A stretch of DNA of 8,885 nt from Candidatus Bipolaricaulota bacterium (GCA_030612485.1 JAUWNS010000093.1:1-8885), one strand, 5' to 3'. Shown: positions 1 through 6,405, counted from the stretch's first letter. Program-made: numbers and translations. The notes: generated by a model from the sequence alone, not told the origin.

Positions 1-218
1 CCTACACCCTGCCAGAGGGGACCGGACAGGCAAGGCTTGCCATACTCAACGTGGCGGGAGCGCTGATCTTTGACACTATCCTCGATCCGAGCCAAACTAG
101 TTATCGATGGAACTTAATCGCAAACTTCGGAGAACCACTCGCGAGTGGGCTTTATCTCTATGTTATCGTGACCGATACTGGGCGTTCAGAGATCGGACGG
201 ATGGTGATCGAGCGATGA
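1..218 (+). CDS. C-terminal end of a secreted/surface protein with a FlgD-like (T9SS-CTD-like) Ig domain, partial
   Basis: This open frame is already running at the window edge (complete codons from base 3) and stops at TGA 216-218, giving about 71 residues. The tail reads YTLPEGTGQARLAILNVAG, then a W-N-L-I segment, then ASGLYLYVIVTD, and ends GRMVIER. This is the pattern of FlgD Ig-like domains and type IX 'sorting' domains: a Y-x-LP strand, a hydrophobic 'I-x-N-x-x-G' strand, a central Trp and a G-x-Y-x-Y-x-(V/I) strand. In those families the domain ends large exported proteins and serves as a fold cap or sorting tag. The body of the protein lies outside the window, so its job is unknown. 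Its stop overlaps the start of the next gene (ATGA at 215-218), which suggests translational coupling in one operon. Confidence 0.78.
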   Translation, partial: YTLPEGTGQARLAILNVAGALIFDTILDPSQTSYRWNLIANFGEPLASGLYLYVIVTDTGRSEIGRMVIER

Positions 219-1060
219 GGCGGATGACGATGATCGCGCTAGCAGGCCTGCTCCTTCTCTTTGTCGGGGCCGAGGGAGCGCCGTACGCGAACAGCGCCGC
301 GATCTTCGAGCTGGGGTCGAGCGGACGGGCCTTGGGTATGGGCGGAGCCTTCCTCGCCCTTGCAGACGATGAGAGCGCCGCGTTCTACAACCCGGCCGGC
401 CTCGGTTTCCTGCACGGGATCGGCATCACCTCCTTGTACGCGCGGCAGTTCGATGCGTTGAACTACGCCGCGATCGGCCTCACCCTCCCGTACTTTGGCG
501 TGACCGTGCTCCAACTCGATTCGGGATGGATCGAGACCGCAGAGAGTGGGTTCCGCTACACGAGCCGGGCCGGTATCCTCTCCGCCGGGTTCTCGATCGG
601 CCCGATCGGCCTCGGCGGACGCTTCAAGCTCTATAGGGTGGCCGAGCCATACAGTGCAAGCGGGTGGGCGTTCGATCCAGCCCTTCTCATCGTCACCGAC
701 ATCGTTAGGATCGGTCTGCTACTGGAGAACGGGTACACACAGGCGATCGAGTTCTCGGACGGGCATACCGAGGCGTGGGAACGACGGGTCAGGCTGGGGA
801 TCGCGGCCACGATCGTCCCCTCGGAAGGGGTTCATCTGAACGCTGTAGTGGAGGGGGCGGGCCTATTTTCCACCCATCCACAGCTCTGTACGGGGCTGGA
901 AGCGGAGATCGGAGCGCTCGCTGCACGCTTCGGGTACGATGGAGCCGGAGCCACCTTCGGGTTGTCAATCCGTTTCGCGAGCTTCCAGGTCGATTTGGCC
1001 TATGCGATGCAGGAGATCCTCCCGGACAGCTATCGACTCTCACTCACCTATAGGTTCTGA
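215..1060 (+). CDS. PorV/UPF0164-like outer-membrane beta-barrel protein
   Basis: A 281-residue exported protein. Residues 1-25 form a signal peptide: MRRM n-region, hydrophobic IALAGLLLLFVGA, likely cleavage after PYA. Residues 31-64 carry the hallmark of the PorV/PorQ/UPF0164 (FadL-like) families: FELGSSGRALGMGGAF, then LADDESAAFYNPAGLG. The rest alternates Gly/aromatic beta-strands (for example GPIGLGGRFKLYRV) and ends LSLTYRF, with the terminal Phe used as the BAM assembly signal. About 280-350 residues is usual for these 14-strand-type barrels. The frame is open further upstream to an ATG at 107, but that stretch is coded by the previous gene in another frame; ATG 215 gives a clean signal peptide and an ATGA overlap. 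ATG 224 is an alternative start. PorV is a shuttle/plug partner of the SprA translocon in Bacteroidota; a similar partnership here is inference only. Sequence and family match are strong, the exact role is not. Confidence 0.88.
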   Translation: MRRMTMIALAGLLLLFVGAEGAPYANSAAIFELGSSGRALGMGGAFLALADDESAAFYNPAGLGFLHGIGITSLYARQFDALNYAAIGLTLPYFGVTVLQLDSGWIETAESGFRYTSRAGILSAGFSIGPIGLGGRFKLYRVAEPYSASGWAFDPALLIVTDIVRIGLLLENGYTQAIEFSDGHTEAWERRVRLGIAATIVPSEGVHLNAVVEGAGLFSTHPQLCTGLEAEIGALAARFGYDGAGATFGLSIRFASFQVDLAYAMQEILPDSYRLSLTYRF

Positions 1061-1064
1061 AGCT

Positions 1065-1078
1065 AAGGAGACAAGATG
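1065..1078 (+). promoter_or_regulatory. Strong Shine-Dalgarno plus ATG, now orphaned
   Basis: AAGGAG at 1065-1070 sits five bases before ATG 1076-1078, only 15 bases after the previous stop. It is the best-formed translation start in this part of the operon, yet the frame it opens runs into element A and stops at 1217. It is most simply read as the original start site of the large downstream gene. Confidence 0.7.
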
Positions 1079-1219
1079 AGTATCCGACAAGGGATGAAAC
1101 GAGAAAAACAGATTATAGAGGTTGTTGCGCAAACCTCTTCTCCGTGCGCGGTGCGAAGCAAGGCCGGAGGCCCGAATAAAAGCTTTCGCCGCAGAGAACG
1201 CGGAGCACGCAGAGAGTAG
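1076..1219 (+). pseudogene. Severed 5' end of the 1330-aa gene, running into element A (47 codons)
   Basis: From ATG 1076 the frame reads MSIRQGMKREKQII (host sequence, ending at base 1117), then 33 residues coded by element A (beginning EVVAQTSSPCAV), and stops at TAG 1217-1219. The host part is short, basic and exactly what a signal-peptide n-region looks like. ATG 1076 and the codon directly after the element (1376) are in the same frame. Joining the two flanks gives a basic start followed by the hydrophobic segment LGGVTLLFVVLLL of the next gene. In-frame stops at 1217, 1271, 1274, 1310, 1319 and 1325 now separate the two parts. I infer that this was the original start of the large gene, cut off by the insertion. 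Whether the 47-residue peptide is still made, for example as a leader that controls downstream translation, cannot be told from sequence. Confidence 0.6.
1118..1141 (+). repeat. Left terminal inverted repeat of element A
   Basis: Begins GAGGTTGTTGCGCAAACC and pairs with the element's other end at 1352-1375 (19/24 by eye). Confidence 0.7.
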
Positions 1220-1257
1220 CATGGAAACCTTAATGCTTTATCTCAGCGATCTTTGCG

Positions 1258-1308
1258 CCCCTGGGGGATGTAGTAAATCCTTCTCCACATACTACACCCC
1301 CCGAGGCG
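1258..1308. repeat. Nested 51-bp palindromic insert inside element A
   Basis: Relative to copy B, the segment 1258-1308 is extra and splits the arm that reads ctctgcggt in B. It is flanked by GCG (1255-1257) and ends in GCG (1306-1308), as a 3-bp duplication would leave. Its core is a near-perfect hairpin: GGGGGATGTAGTA (1263-1275) pairs with TACTACACCCCCC (1290-1302) at 12 of 13 positions around a 14-base loop. In the operon mRNA this stem would lie 22 bases upstream of the new Shine-Dalgarno, so it could also affect translation. It lacks a following U-run, so it is not an intrinsic terminator on this strand. Confidence 0.55.
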
Positions 1309-1324
1309 GTAAAATGCTTGAGAC

Positions 1325-1339
1325 TAGGAGCCAAGCTTG
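1325..1339 (+). promoter_or_regulatory. Element-borne Shine-Dalgarno and TTG start of the 1330-aa gene
   Basis: TAGGAG (1325-1330), a six-base spacer, then TTG 1337-1339. The last in-frame stop is the TAG at 1325, so the only upstream-end starts are this TTG and ATG 1376. ATG 1376 is preceded by GCAACAGGCTC, a poor ribosome site, and would give a signal peptide with no basic residue. Both facts favour TTG 1337. In copy B the corresponding bases read acggtttgag, without the AGGAG, so this site seems specific to copy A. Confidence 0.65.
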
Positions 1340-4300
1340 AAGACGATCGGTATAAAAGGTTTACGCAACAGGCTCATGCTGGGTGGGGTTACCCTCCTCT
1401 TCGTCGTTCTTCTCCTCACTCTTCCCTCTCTCGCCATCTCGGAGGAGGGTGAGTCGTTCAGCGCGCAGATCACGGGGAGGAAGACTTGGTCGCTCAGCTA
1501 CGGGATCGGTGATCCGCACGGCCTTGCCCAGGCGGGGATCGCACCCTACCAGATCTCCCTCGACCAATCGCTCGCGGTCGATATCACGGCGGAGGCCCTC
1601 TCCATTCTGACGGTCAACGCACACTTCAACGACCAAGAGCCAGCGAGCATGCAGTCCCTCACCGTGAACCTCGATGCCGGCAATCTGACAGGGGTCTTCG
1701 GAGACTTCGCCATCAGTGGGAAGGAGGCGTTCGCCGTCTACAACAAGAAGCTCAAAGGGGCGCGGCTCGAATACCGCCTCACCGATTTCCATGATGCCAC
1801 CCTCACCGGGATACTCTCGCAGATCGAGGGGATCTCCGAATCGAGAACATTCATCGGCCGGACTGCCCACGCCGAGGTTCTCTTCTCCTCTTTCCCCCCG
1901 GGAGAGCCGTGGCTTGAGCAGCCCTACCGTCTGAACATCGCCGGGCTCTATGCCTACGATCTCGCTGCCCCGTTCATCGAGGGTTTCTCCACGGTTGAGC
2001 TTGCGTTCGATCCCTCCTCTGCCCTGCAAACGCTCCTTACGAGTTATGGCCTCGGCTACCTATCCGATATGATAGCCTCCTCCTCTAGTTCGGATCTCAC
2101 CGTGGAGAGTTTCGTCGTCGTCAGCAATGAAAATGATTTTCTCCTCCTCAAACGTGAACCAGCCTCCCTCTTGCGCACCAGATTGGAGGAGGCGATCAAG
2201 GCCTACAACCAGGAGAACGACCTGACAGGGACGGAGAAGAAACGCTATCCGTTCAACGTGGGGACCGACTACGAGCAAGCCTTCCTCGATCAGCTCGCCT
2301 CGTTCGTCGCCATTGTCGTAGATGATGAGGATTACCCCCTCACCAGTGGAATCCAACACCGGTTTTATACTCTCGGGCGGACGGACCTCAGGGAGGATTC
2401 GATCAGGGTCGATTTGAGTCTGGAAGGGGGGACCTTCCTGCCGATCTCCAACCCGGAGTTCTCCAGTTACCAGGTTACGCCGTTCCCGAGCGAGGGGATC
2501 ATCGAACTCGACTTTCCGGAGAGCTTCTTCGCCGGGGAGAAGAGCGCCGTGCGCGTATCGTTCGACTATGTAATCTCCGGGGATATGTTCATGCTCGGGT
2601 TCTCGCTCGTGCCGGGGAGCGAGAAGGTGTACTTAAACGGGACCCTCCTCCAACGCAACATCGACTACTCGATCGACTACGACCTCGGAGCGTTGATCCT
2701 GTTCACGGAGGCTGGGGAGAAGGACACGATCCGCATTGACTACGAGCGCTACCGCGGCGGGCTGGGAGGAGCTGCCGACTACGCGCGCAACTTCTACGGC
2801 GTGAGCCTCGACCTTCCGTTCTCCGATGCTCTCACCTTTGAGGTAAGCCTTTTGCAGGCAGCCGATAGTCCAACCCCTATCGGCGACCGGGAGAAGACGC
2901 GCACCATGCCAAATACTCACACCGTCTCTGGGGTGGTCGGTTCCGTGAACCTGGACGGGTTCACCGCCCATTTCACTCTGGGGTACAACGATGACCGCTT
3001 CCCATTCGACGACAACCTGCGCACGAACCTCCCCAACATTGCAACCAGCATCCTCGCTATTGCGGACTACACCTTCGTCGGGACATTAGGGGGATTGAGC
3101 GTCTACCACGATGGCACCTGGAATACCTACAACACCTCGGACGGCCTCGCGGGGAATCGTATCCACTCGATCGTAAGCGAGGGAGATCGTGTCTTCTTAG
3201 CGACCTCCTCCGGGTTGACTGTTCTCGATCTAAGTGGAGATGCTCCCCTGGCCCAGGTCGGGAATTGGCACCGTTACTACCGCGAGGATGGCCTCCCCAA
3301 CAGTTCGATCCGTGACCTCTTTCTCCTCGATGGAACCCTTTGGATCGGGACCGAGGAGGGATTCGCCGCGGTGAAGTTAGCGGAGATTGACGACCGGGAG
3401 AGCTGGGAGATACATGTGGAACAGGAATTCACCGAGCATGGGGCGATTCTCTCTCTTGCCGGAGAGGATGAACAGATCTACCTTGGAACGGAGAGCGGCC
3501 TCTTCGTATTCGACACCCAAGAGGCGACATTGACTGAAGTCCCCGGAATGAGCGGGCTTCGCATCAACGACCTTTTCATCGCGAACCAGACGCTCTACGT
3601 AGCCTCCGACCGCGGACTGCGCGCCGTCCACAACGGAGTCGGAGCTGGTTGGCTTGCCTTTGGGGAGGAGGTCAACTCCCTTGCCTGGGTGGACAACGAG
3701 CTGTGGTACGGAAGCGCGAGCGGGCTTCACCGCGGTTCCGGGGGGGAGGACCTGTTCATGGACTGGGAGATCACCAGTGTTGCCGTCGATCCTGAAGGAA
3801 CCGTGTGGGCGGGAAGCCGTGCCGATGAGGATTACCTGTTGCAAGTCTGGCGGATCGACACGACGATCGATCCCTTCGAGAACGCCGAGACCGGGATAGA
3901 CGGACGCGATCGATTTCGTTTCAGCGATATCAACGCCGCCGACCATACCGACCACGGTCTCCTTGGCCGGGTCGAGTTCCACAGGCAGATAGAGAACGCC
4001 ACCCTGTCAGGAACCTTCGAGAGCGTCTCTCCAACCTTCACCTCAATCGGCCGCCTCGGCCGCAGCGATAGTACCGGGTGGACCCTCCAGGGGACCGCGC
4101 GCCCGATCGATGAGGTGAACTTCTCCGCCTGCCACAACTATCACCTAATCGATCAGTCCGGCGAGCGTCCGCGGACAACAATGGAGAACGAGGTATCCCT
4201 CTCCCTCGATATCGGGCCGCGCCTCGATCTCTCTCTCAACCAGGGGATGGTAAACGACGACGCGTTCCACCGCGGATTCGACGATGGGACGTTCTCCTAC

Positions 4301-5329
4301 ACCTTCAACATTCAGGACCAGTTGTTCGAGGAGAAGCTCGGCCTTTCCCTCCATTGGAGGGACGCGCTCAGCAAAGATTTCCTCCTCGGAACCTCACACC
4401 GCGAGAACGAGCTCTCGATGAACGGAACCTATCAGGTAACTCCGGAGATCTCAATCGCGGCCGACTGGGGACGCCCGCTGACCTTTACCAACGGAGATCC
4501 AACCGGGAGCGAGAAGTGGGGACTGTCCGCGAACTGGAATACAAAATTCAATCAGATAACGACTAAACTCGCTTACACCTTCGCGAGCCGGCGTTCCCTT
4601 CCTGCAGGAACCTTCCGCACAACGCAAGAGGCGAAACTCGACCTTAGGTTCGACCCATTAGACCTCTACGACTGGAAGCTCACTCCGAGTCTCAACCTTA
4701 GCGTCACGAATAAGGAAGGGCTCCTAACGCTGACCGGGGCGGGGACGCTACGCACGGTCTTCGATCCACTCTCCGTGAGAACGACGTATCGTCACGAGAT
4801 CTCCGGCCTGGGAGAAGAGAGGATGCAGACAAAGGAGGGTTTTACCCTCAACATCGATTACACTGGTCTTCCGGATCTAAAACCGAATCTGTCCTACTCC
4901 CAGAATACGAGTGCAGTCACCTACCGAGGAGAAGCACGCCCTACGATCAACCGCAACCTCACCGGCAGACTCACCTGGACGCCAGCGGACGGAACCCGCG
5001 ATCGGTTCTCGCTCTCGGTGCGTGGGGTGACACGTGATGAGGAGACTACCCTCACCGCCACACTCAATAACTCCTACACGTTCTCGTACGCCCTATTCGA
5101 CGAGGAGATCATCCCGCAGCCGCTCGCTCTGCGGCTCGACTTCGACGGCCGTTACGAGGGGCGGGCGGAGGGACCTGATCTCAGCCTCTCGTTCAAGGGG
5201 AATGCGGATCTTACCCTCTCCGATACCTGGAGCGCTTCGTTCGCCGCCTCGTATTTAACCGGGACTAAGAGTACCGAGGGAATCTATCACAGTCTTCTCT
5301 TCGAGCTCTTCGTCGCGGCGAAGTTCTAA
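1337..5329 (+). CDS. Large outer-membrane protein: SprA-like N-terminal region, seven-repeat beta-propeller, C-terminal barrel
   Basis: 1330 residues. Residues 1-33 are a signal peptide (MKTIGIKGLRNRL, then a long hydrophobic core, cleavage near SLA-IS); residues 1-13 are coded by element A. Residues about 38-230 are beta-rich, with GVFGDFAISGKEAFAVYNKK, a style seen in large barrel proteins. YPFNVGTDYE (about 304) and VYLNGTLLQRNIDYSIDYDLG-type text (431-451) resemble the 'Y-x-x-G-x-DY-x-(I/V)DY-x-x-G' repeats of SprA-like proteins. Residues about 565-840 hold seven Reg_prop-like repeats, each with (L/V/I)-(W/Y/F)-x-(G/A)-(T/S)-x-x-GL: VGTLGGLSVY, LATSSGLTVL, IGTEEGFAAV, LGTESGLFVF, VASDRGLRAV, YGSASGLHRG, AGSRADEDYL. 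Residues about 870-1330 alternate in barrel style and end LFELFVAAKF, with terminal Phe. Likely embedded in the outer membrane with the propeller on one face. The precise function is not recognised. SprA proper is about twice as long and has no propeller known to me. Confidence 0.9.
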   Translation: MKTIGIKGLRNRLMLGGVTLLFVVLLLTLPSLAISEEGESFSAQITGRKTWSLSYGIGDPHGLAQAGIAPYQISLDQSLAVDITAEALSILTVNAHFNDQEPASMQSLTVNLDAGNLTGVFGDFAISGKEAFAVYNKKLKGARLEYRLTDFHDATLTGILSQIEGISESRTFIGRTAHAEVLFSSFPPGEPWLEQPYRLNIAGLYAYDLAAPFIEGFSTVELAFDPSSALQTLLTSYGLGYLSDMIASSSSSDLTVESFVVVSNENDFLLLKREPASLLRTRLEEAIKAYNQENDLTGTEKKRYPFNVGTDYEQAFLDQLASFVAIVVDDEDYPLTSGIQHRFYTLGRTDLREDSIRVDLSLEGGTFLPISNPEFSSYQVTPFPSEGIIELDFPESFFAGEKSAVRVSFDYVISGDMFMLGFSLVPGSEKVYLNGTLLQRNIDYSIDYDLGALILFTEAGEKDTIRIDYERYRGGLGGAADYARNFYGVSLDLPFSDALTFEVSLLQAADSPTPIGDREKTRTMPNTHTVSGVVGSVNLDGFTAHFTLGYNDDRFPFDDNLRTNLPNIATSILAIADYTFVGTLGGLSVYHDGTWNTYNTSDGLAGNRIHSIVSEGDRVFLATSSGLTVLDLSGDAPLAQVGNWHRYYREDGLPNSSIRDLFLLDGTLWIGTEEGFAAVKLAEIDDRESWEIHVEQEFTEHGAILSLAGEDEQIYLGTESGLFVFDTQEATLTEVPGMSGLRINDLFIANQTLYVASDRGLRAVHNGVGAGWLAFGEEVNSLAWVDNELWYGSASGLHRGSGGEDLFMDWEITSVAVDPEGTVWAGSRADEDYLLQVWRIDTTIDPFENAETGIDGRDRFRFSDINAADHTDHGLLGRVEFHRQIENATLSGTFESVSPTFTSIGRLGRSDSTGWTLQGTARPIDEVNFSACHNYHLIDQSGERPRTTMENEVSLSLDIGPRLDLSLNQGMVNDDAFHRGFDDGTFSYTFNIQDQLFEEKLGLSLHWRDALSKDFLLGTSHRENELSMNGTYQVTPEISIAADWGRPLTFTNGDPTGSEKWGLSANWNTKFNQITTKLAYTFASRRSLPAGTFRTTQEAKLDLRFDPLDLYDWKLTPSLNLSVTNKEGLLTLTGAGTLRTVFDPLSVRTTYRHEISGLGEERMQTKEGFTLNIDYTGLPDLKPNLSYSQNTSAVTYRGEARPTINRNLTGRLTWTPADGTRDRFSLSVRGVTRDEETTLTATLNNSYTFSYALFDEEIIPQPLALRLDFDGRYEGRAEGPDLSLSFKGNADLTLSDTWSASFAASYLTGTKSTEGIYHSLLFELFVAAKF
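1352..1375 (+). repeat. Right terminal inverted repeat of element A, translated as part of the next protein
   Basis: Ends AAAGGTTTACGCAACAGGCTC-like (written here in parts: AAAGGTTTACG then CAACAGGCTC). The same end is found in copies B and C. In this copy it encodes residues 6-13 of the large protein (ending KGLRNRL). Confidence 0.7.
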
Positions 5330-5347
5330 GGAGGAATAGGAGGGGCG
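5328..5347 (+). promoter_or_regulatory. Double Shine-Dalgarno before the ThiF-like gene
   Basis: AAGGAGG (5328-5334) overlaps the TAA stop of the large gene, and AGGAGG (5338-5343) lies four bases before ATG 5348. The second fixes the start; the first may keep terminating ribosomes close by. No promoter is visible in the 18-base gap, so the gene is probably co-transcribed. Confidence 0.75.
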
Positions 5348-6121
5348 ATGGCAAAGGATCGCTACATCAGGCAGATATCCCTTCCGGAATTCGGAGAGAC
5401 AGGGCAACGTCGCCTGAGCGAGGCAAGCGTGCTCATCGCCGGGTGCGGTGCCCTTGGAACGAACAGTGCCGAGACCCTCGCCCGCGCCGGGGTCGGGAGT
5501 ATCCTCCTCGTCGACTTTGATAGGGTAGAACGATCGAACCTCCAGCGTCAAGTGTTGATGTGCGAGGAGGACGTCGGCCAACCAAAGGCGCAGGCGGTGG
5601 CAAAGGCCCTCAAAGGGATCAACTCCGATATTGAGGTCTCCTACGAGAAGACCCGGATCACGCCCACAAACGTCGAGCGGTTGATCGCAGACGTTGACTT
5701 GGTTATGGATGGGTTCGACAACCTCTCCTCACGCTACCTATTGAACGACGCCTGCGTGAAGCACCGAATCGTATTGGCCTTCGCCACAGTTGCAGGCACC
5801 TTCGGGATGACGATGCCGATCATCCCCAAGCAAGGCCCGTGCCTGCGCTGCCTCTTCCCCGATCCAGCACCCGAGGAGTTCGTCCTCACCGCGGGGAACA
5901 CCGGCTTGATCAACACGATCCCGCGAGCGATCGTCGCGTTGCAGACAACCCAGGCGATAAAGATCCTCCTTGGTTCCTTCGAATTCCCGGTGAAGCTCAC
6001 CACCTACGACATCTGGCAGGAGACCTTCAGCGCCCAGGAAATCCCCCGCAACGAAGACTGCCCCTGCTGTGGGAAGGAGCAGTTCGTGTTTCTCGAAGGG
6101 GAGCCTGAAAAAGGTTCGTAG
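5348..6121 (+). CDS. ThiF/MoeB/HesA-family E1-like adenylyltransferase
   Basis: 257 residues, the usual length for ThiF or MoeB without a rhodanese domain. The family adenylates the C-terminal GG of a ubiquitin-like sulfur carrier (ThiS, MoaD and relatives) in the cytoplasm, for thiamine, molybdopterin or cysteine synthesis. Visible motifs: N-terminal RYIRQISLPEFGETGQRRL; nucleotide-binding AGCGALG (31-37); VDFDRVERSNLQRQ with D56, D58, R62, N64, Q66 and R67; K80; the DGFDN loop (121-125); and two CxxC pairs, CLRC (165-168) and CPCC (238-241), for structural zinc. The ALQTTQAIKILLG helix (197-209) is typical. Where E. coli MoeB and ThiF have a conserved Cys before TAG (C187/C184), this protein has FVLTAG with Val179, so a ThiF-type acyl-disulfide step looks unlikely. 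No carrier-protein gene lies in the window, so the substrate is open. It is last in an operon of envelope genes, an odd setting that may be accidental. Confidence 0.94.
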   Translation: MAKDRYIRQISLPEFGETGQRRLSEASVLIAGCGALGTNSAETLARAGVGSILLVDFDRVERSNLQRQVLMCEEDVGQPKAQAVAKALKGINSDIEVSYEKTRITPTNVERLIADVDLVMDGFDNLSSRYLLNDACVKHRIVLAFATVAGTFGMTMPIIPKQGPCLRCLFPDPAPEEFVLTAGNTGLINTIPRAIVALQTTQAIKILLGSFEFPVKLTTYDIWQETFSAQEIPRNEDCPCCGKEQFVFLEGEPEKGS

Positions 6122-6149
6122 AGTTTGTAGGGTTCATCGGGTTCGTAGG
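6114..6149 (+). repeat. Four 9-bp tandem units over the stop of the ThiF-like gene
   Basis: Units: gttcgtaga, gtttgtagg, gttcatcgg, gttcgtagg. The first contains the TAG stop (6119-6121). Since the repeat carries TAG in two further units, expansion could not lengthen the protein. It is probably a slippage product. Confidence 0.6.
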
Positions 6150-6193
6150 GTCGATGTTGGGGAGCATTTTCCTGATTTCATCATGATTGAGGA

Positions 6194-6255
6194 AGCCTTC
6201 GACTCAAGTGGGTAGATCGAAGACGAACAGTAGAAAAGATTTACGTAACAGGCTC
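6194..6255 (+). mobile_element. MITE-like element, copy C (right-end fragment, about 62 bp)
   Basis: From 6194 to 6255 the sequence aligns without large gaps to the right end of copy A (1315-1375) and to the outer end of copy B. Shared words are GAAGACGA (6219-6226), AGTAGAAAAG (shared with B) and TTTACGTAACAGGCTC. No left terminal repeat or the ccgcagag arm is found upstream, so this is either a truncated copy or the relic of a deletion. The left boundary is approximate. Confidence 0.6.
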
Positions 6256-6368
6256 ATCCGTCCCGTGCAAACCGAAATTAGAAGTCGCTACCCCCTTTTT
6301 TTTGTATTTTTGCGAGAATCTTATCGCTTCACCGTGTCTCTTCAGTTACCCACTCAAAACGACAAAGA
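6256..6368. other. Intergenic stretch, no gene seen
   Basis: An open frame crosses it from a TTG at 6187, but it has no ribosome site, starts inside the copy C region and has an unconvincing composition. A run of eight T (6296-6303) follows five C and precedes another five T (6307-6311). No hairpin stands before it, so it is not counted as the operon's terminator. No clear plus-strand terminator for the upstream operon was found. Confidence 0.5.
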
Positions 6369-6405
6369 GCCAAAGAAAAGGGAGGCCCGTTATCCGAGCC
6401 TCCCT
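6369..6405 (-). terminator. Intrinsic terminator of the thioesterase gene
   Basis: Read on the minus strand, GGGAGGC (6404-6398) and GCCTCCC (6386-6380) form a perfect seven-pair stem around an 11-base loop, directly followed by TTTTCTTTGG. The 3' T-rich run is on the minus side only. It lies about 125 bases past the thioesterase stop, with no other gene between. Confidence 0.75.

Larger units (their letters stand above)
1118..1375 (+). mobile_element. MITE-like element, copy A (258 bp, no ORF for a transposase)
   Basis: The ends match as imperfect terminal inverted repeats: 1118-1141 against the reverse complement of 1352-1375 gives 19 of 24 identical by eye, core GTTGCGCAAACC versus GTTGCGTAAACC. 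The left 99 bases (1118-1216) match the reverse complement of the right part of copy B at about nine bases in ten. The right about 61 bases match copies B and C. Inside, 1189-1210 (ccgcagagaacgcggagc) faces an inverted partner (ctcagcgatctttgcg, 1242-1257, continuing at 1309), so the RNA or single strand can fold into a long hairpin. The arm is interrupted by a nested 51-bp palindrome. The flanks ATA (1115-1117) and ATG (1376-1378) are at best an imperfect 3-bp duplication. It has no coding capacity, so any mobility would depend on a transposase elsewhere. Confidence 0.75.

Noticed and set aside
107..214. Upstream extension of the PorV-like gene to ATG 107
   Set aside because: These bases encode the end of the previous gene in another frame; the extension would put 36 polar, Arg-rich residues before a clean signal peptide.
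1122..1340. 72-codon plus-strand open frame
   Set aside because: It lies wholly within element A, has no ribosome site and no protein-like composition.
1318..1356. Outward promoter in the end of element A (TTGAGA and TATAAA)
   Set aside because: The boxes are 27 bases apart, far from the 16-18 needed, and the arrangement is not kept in copies B and C.
1361..2029. 222-codon minus-strand frame opposite the large gene
   Set aside because: Shadow of the real gene: charged, low-complexity text with no SD, fully overlapped by a well-supported CDS.
6296..6311. T-run as plus-strand operon terminator
   Set aside because: No GC-rich hairpin precedes it.
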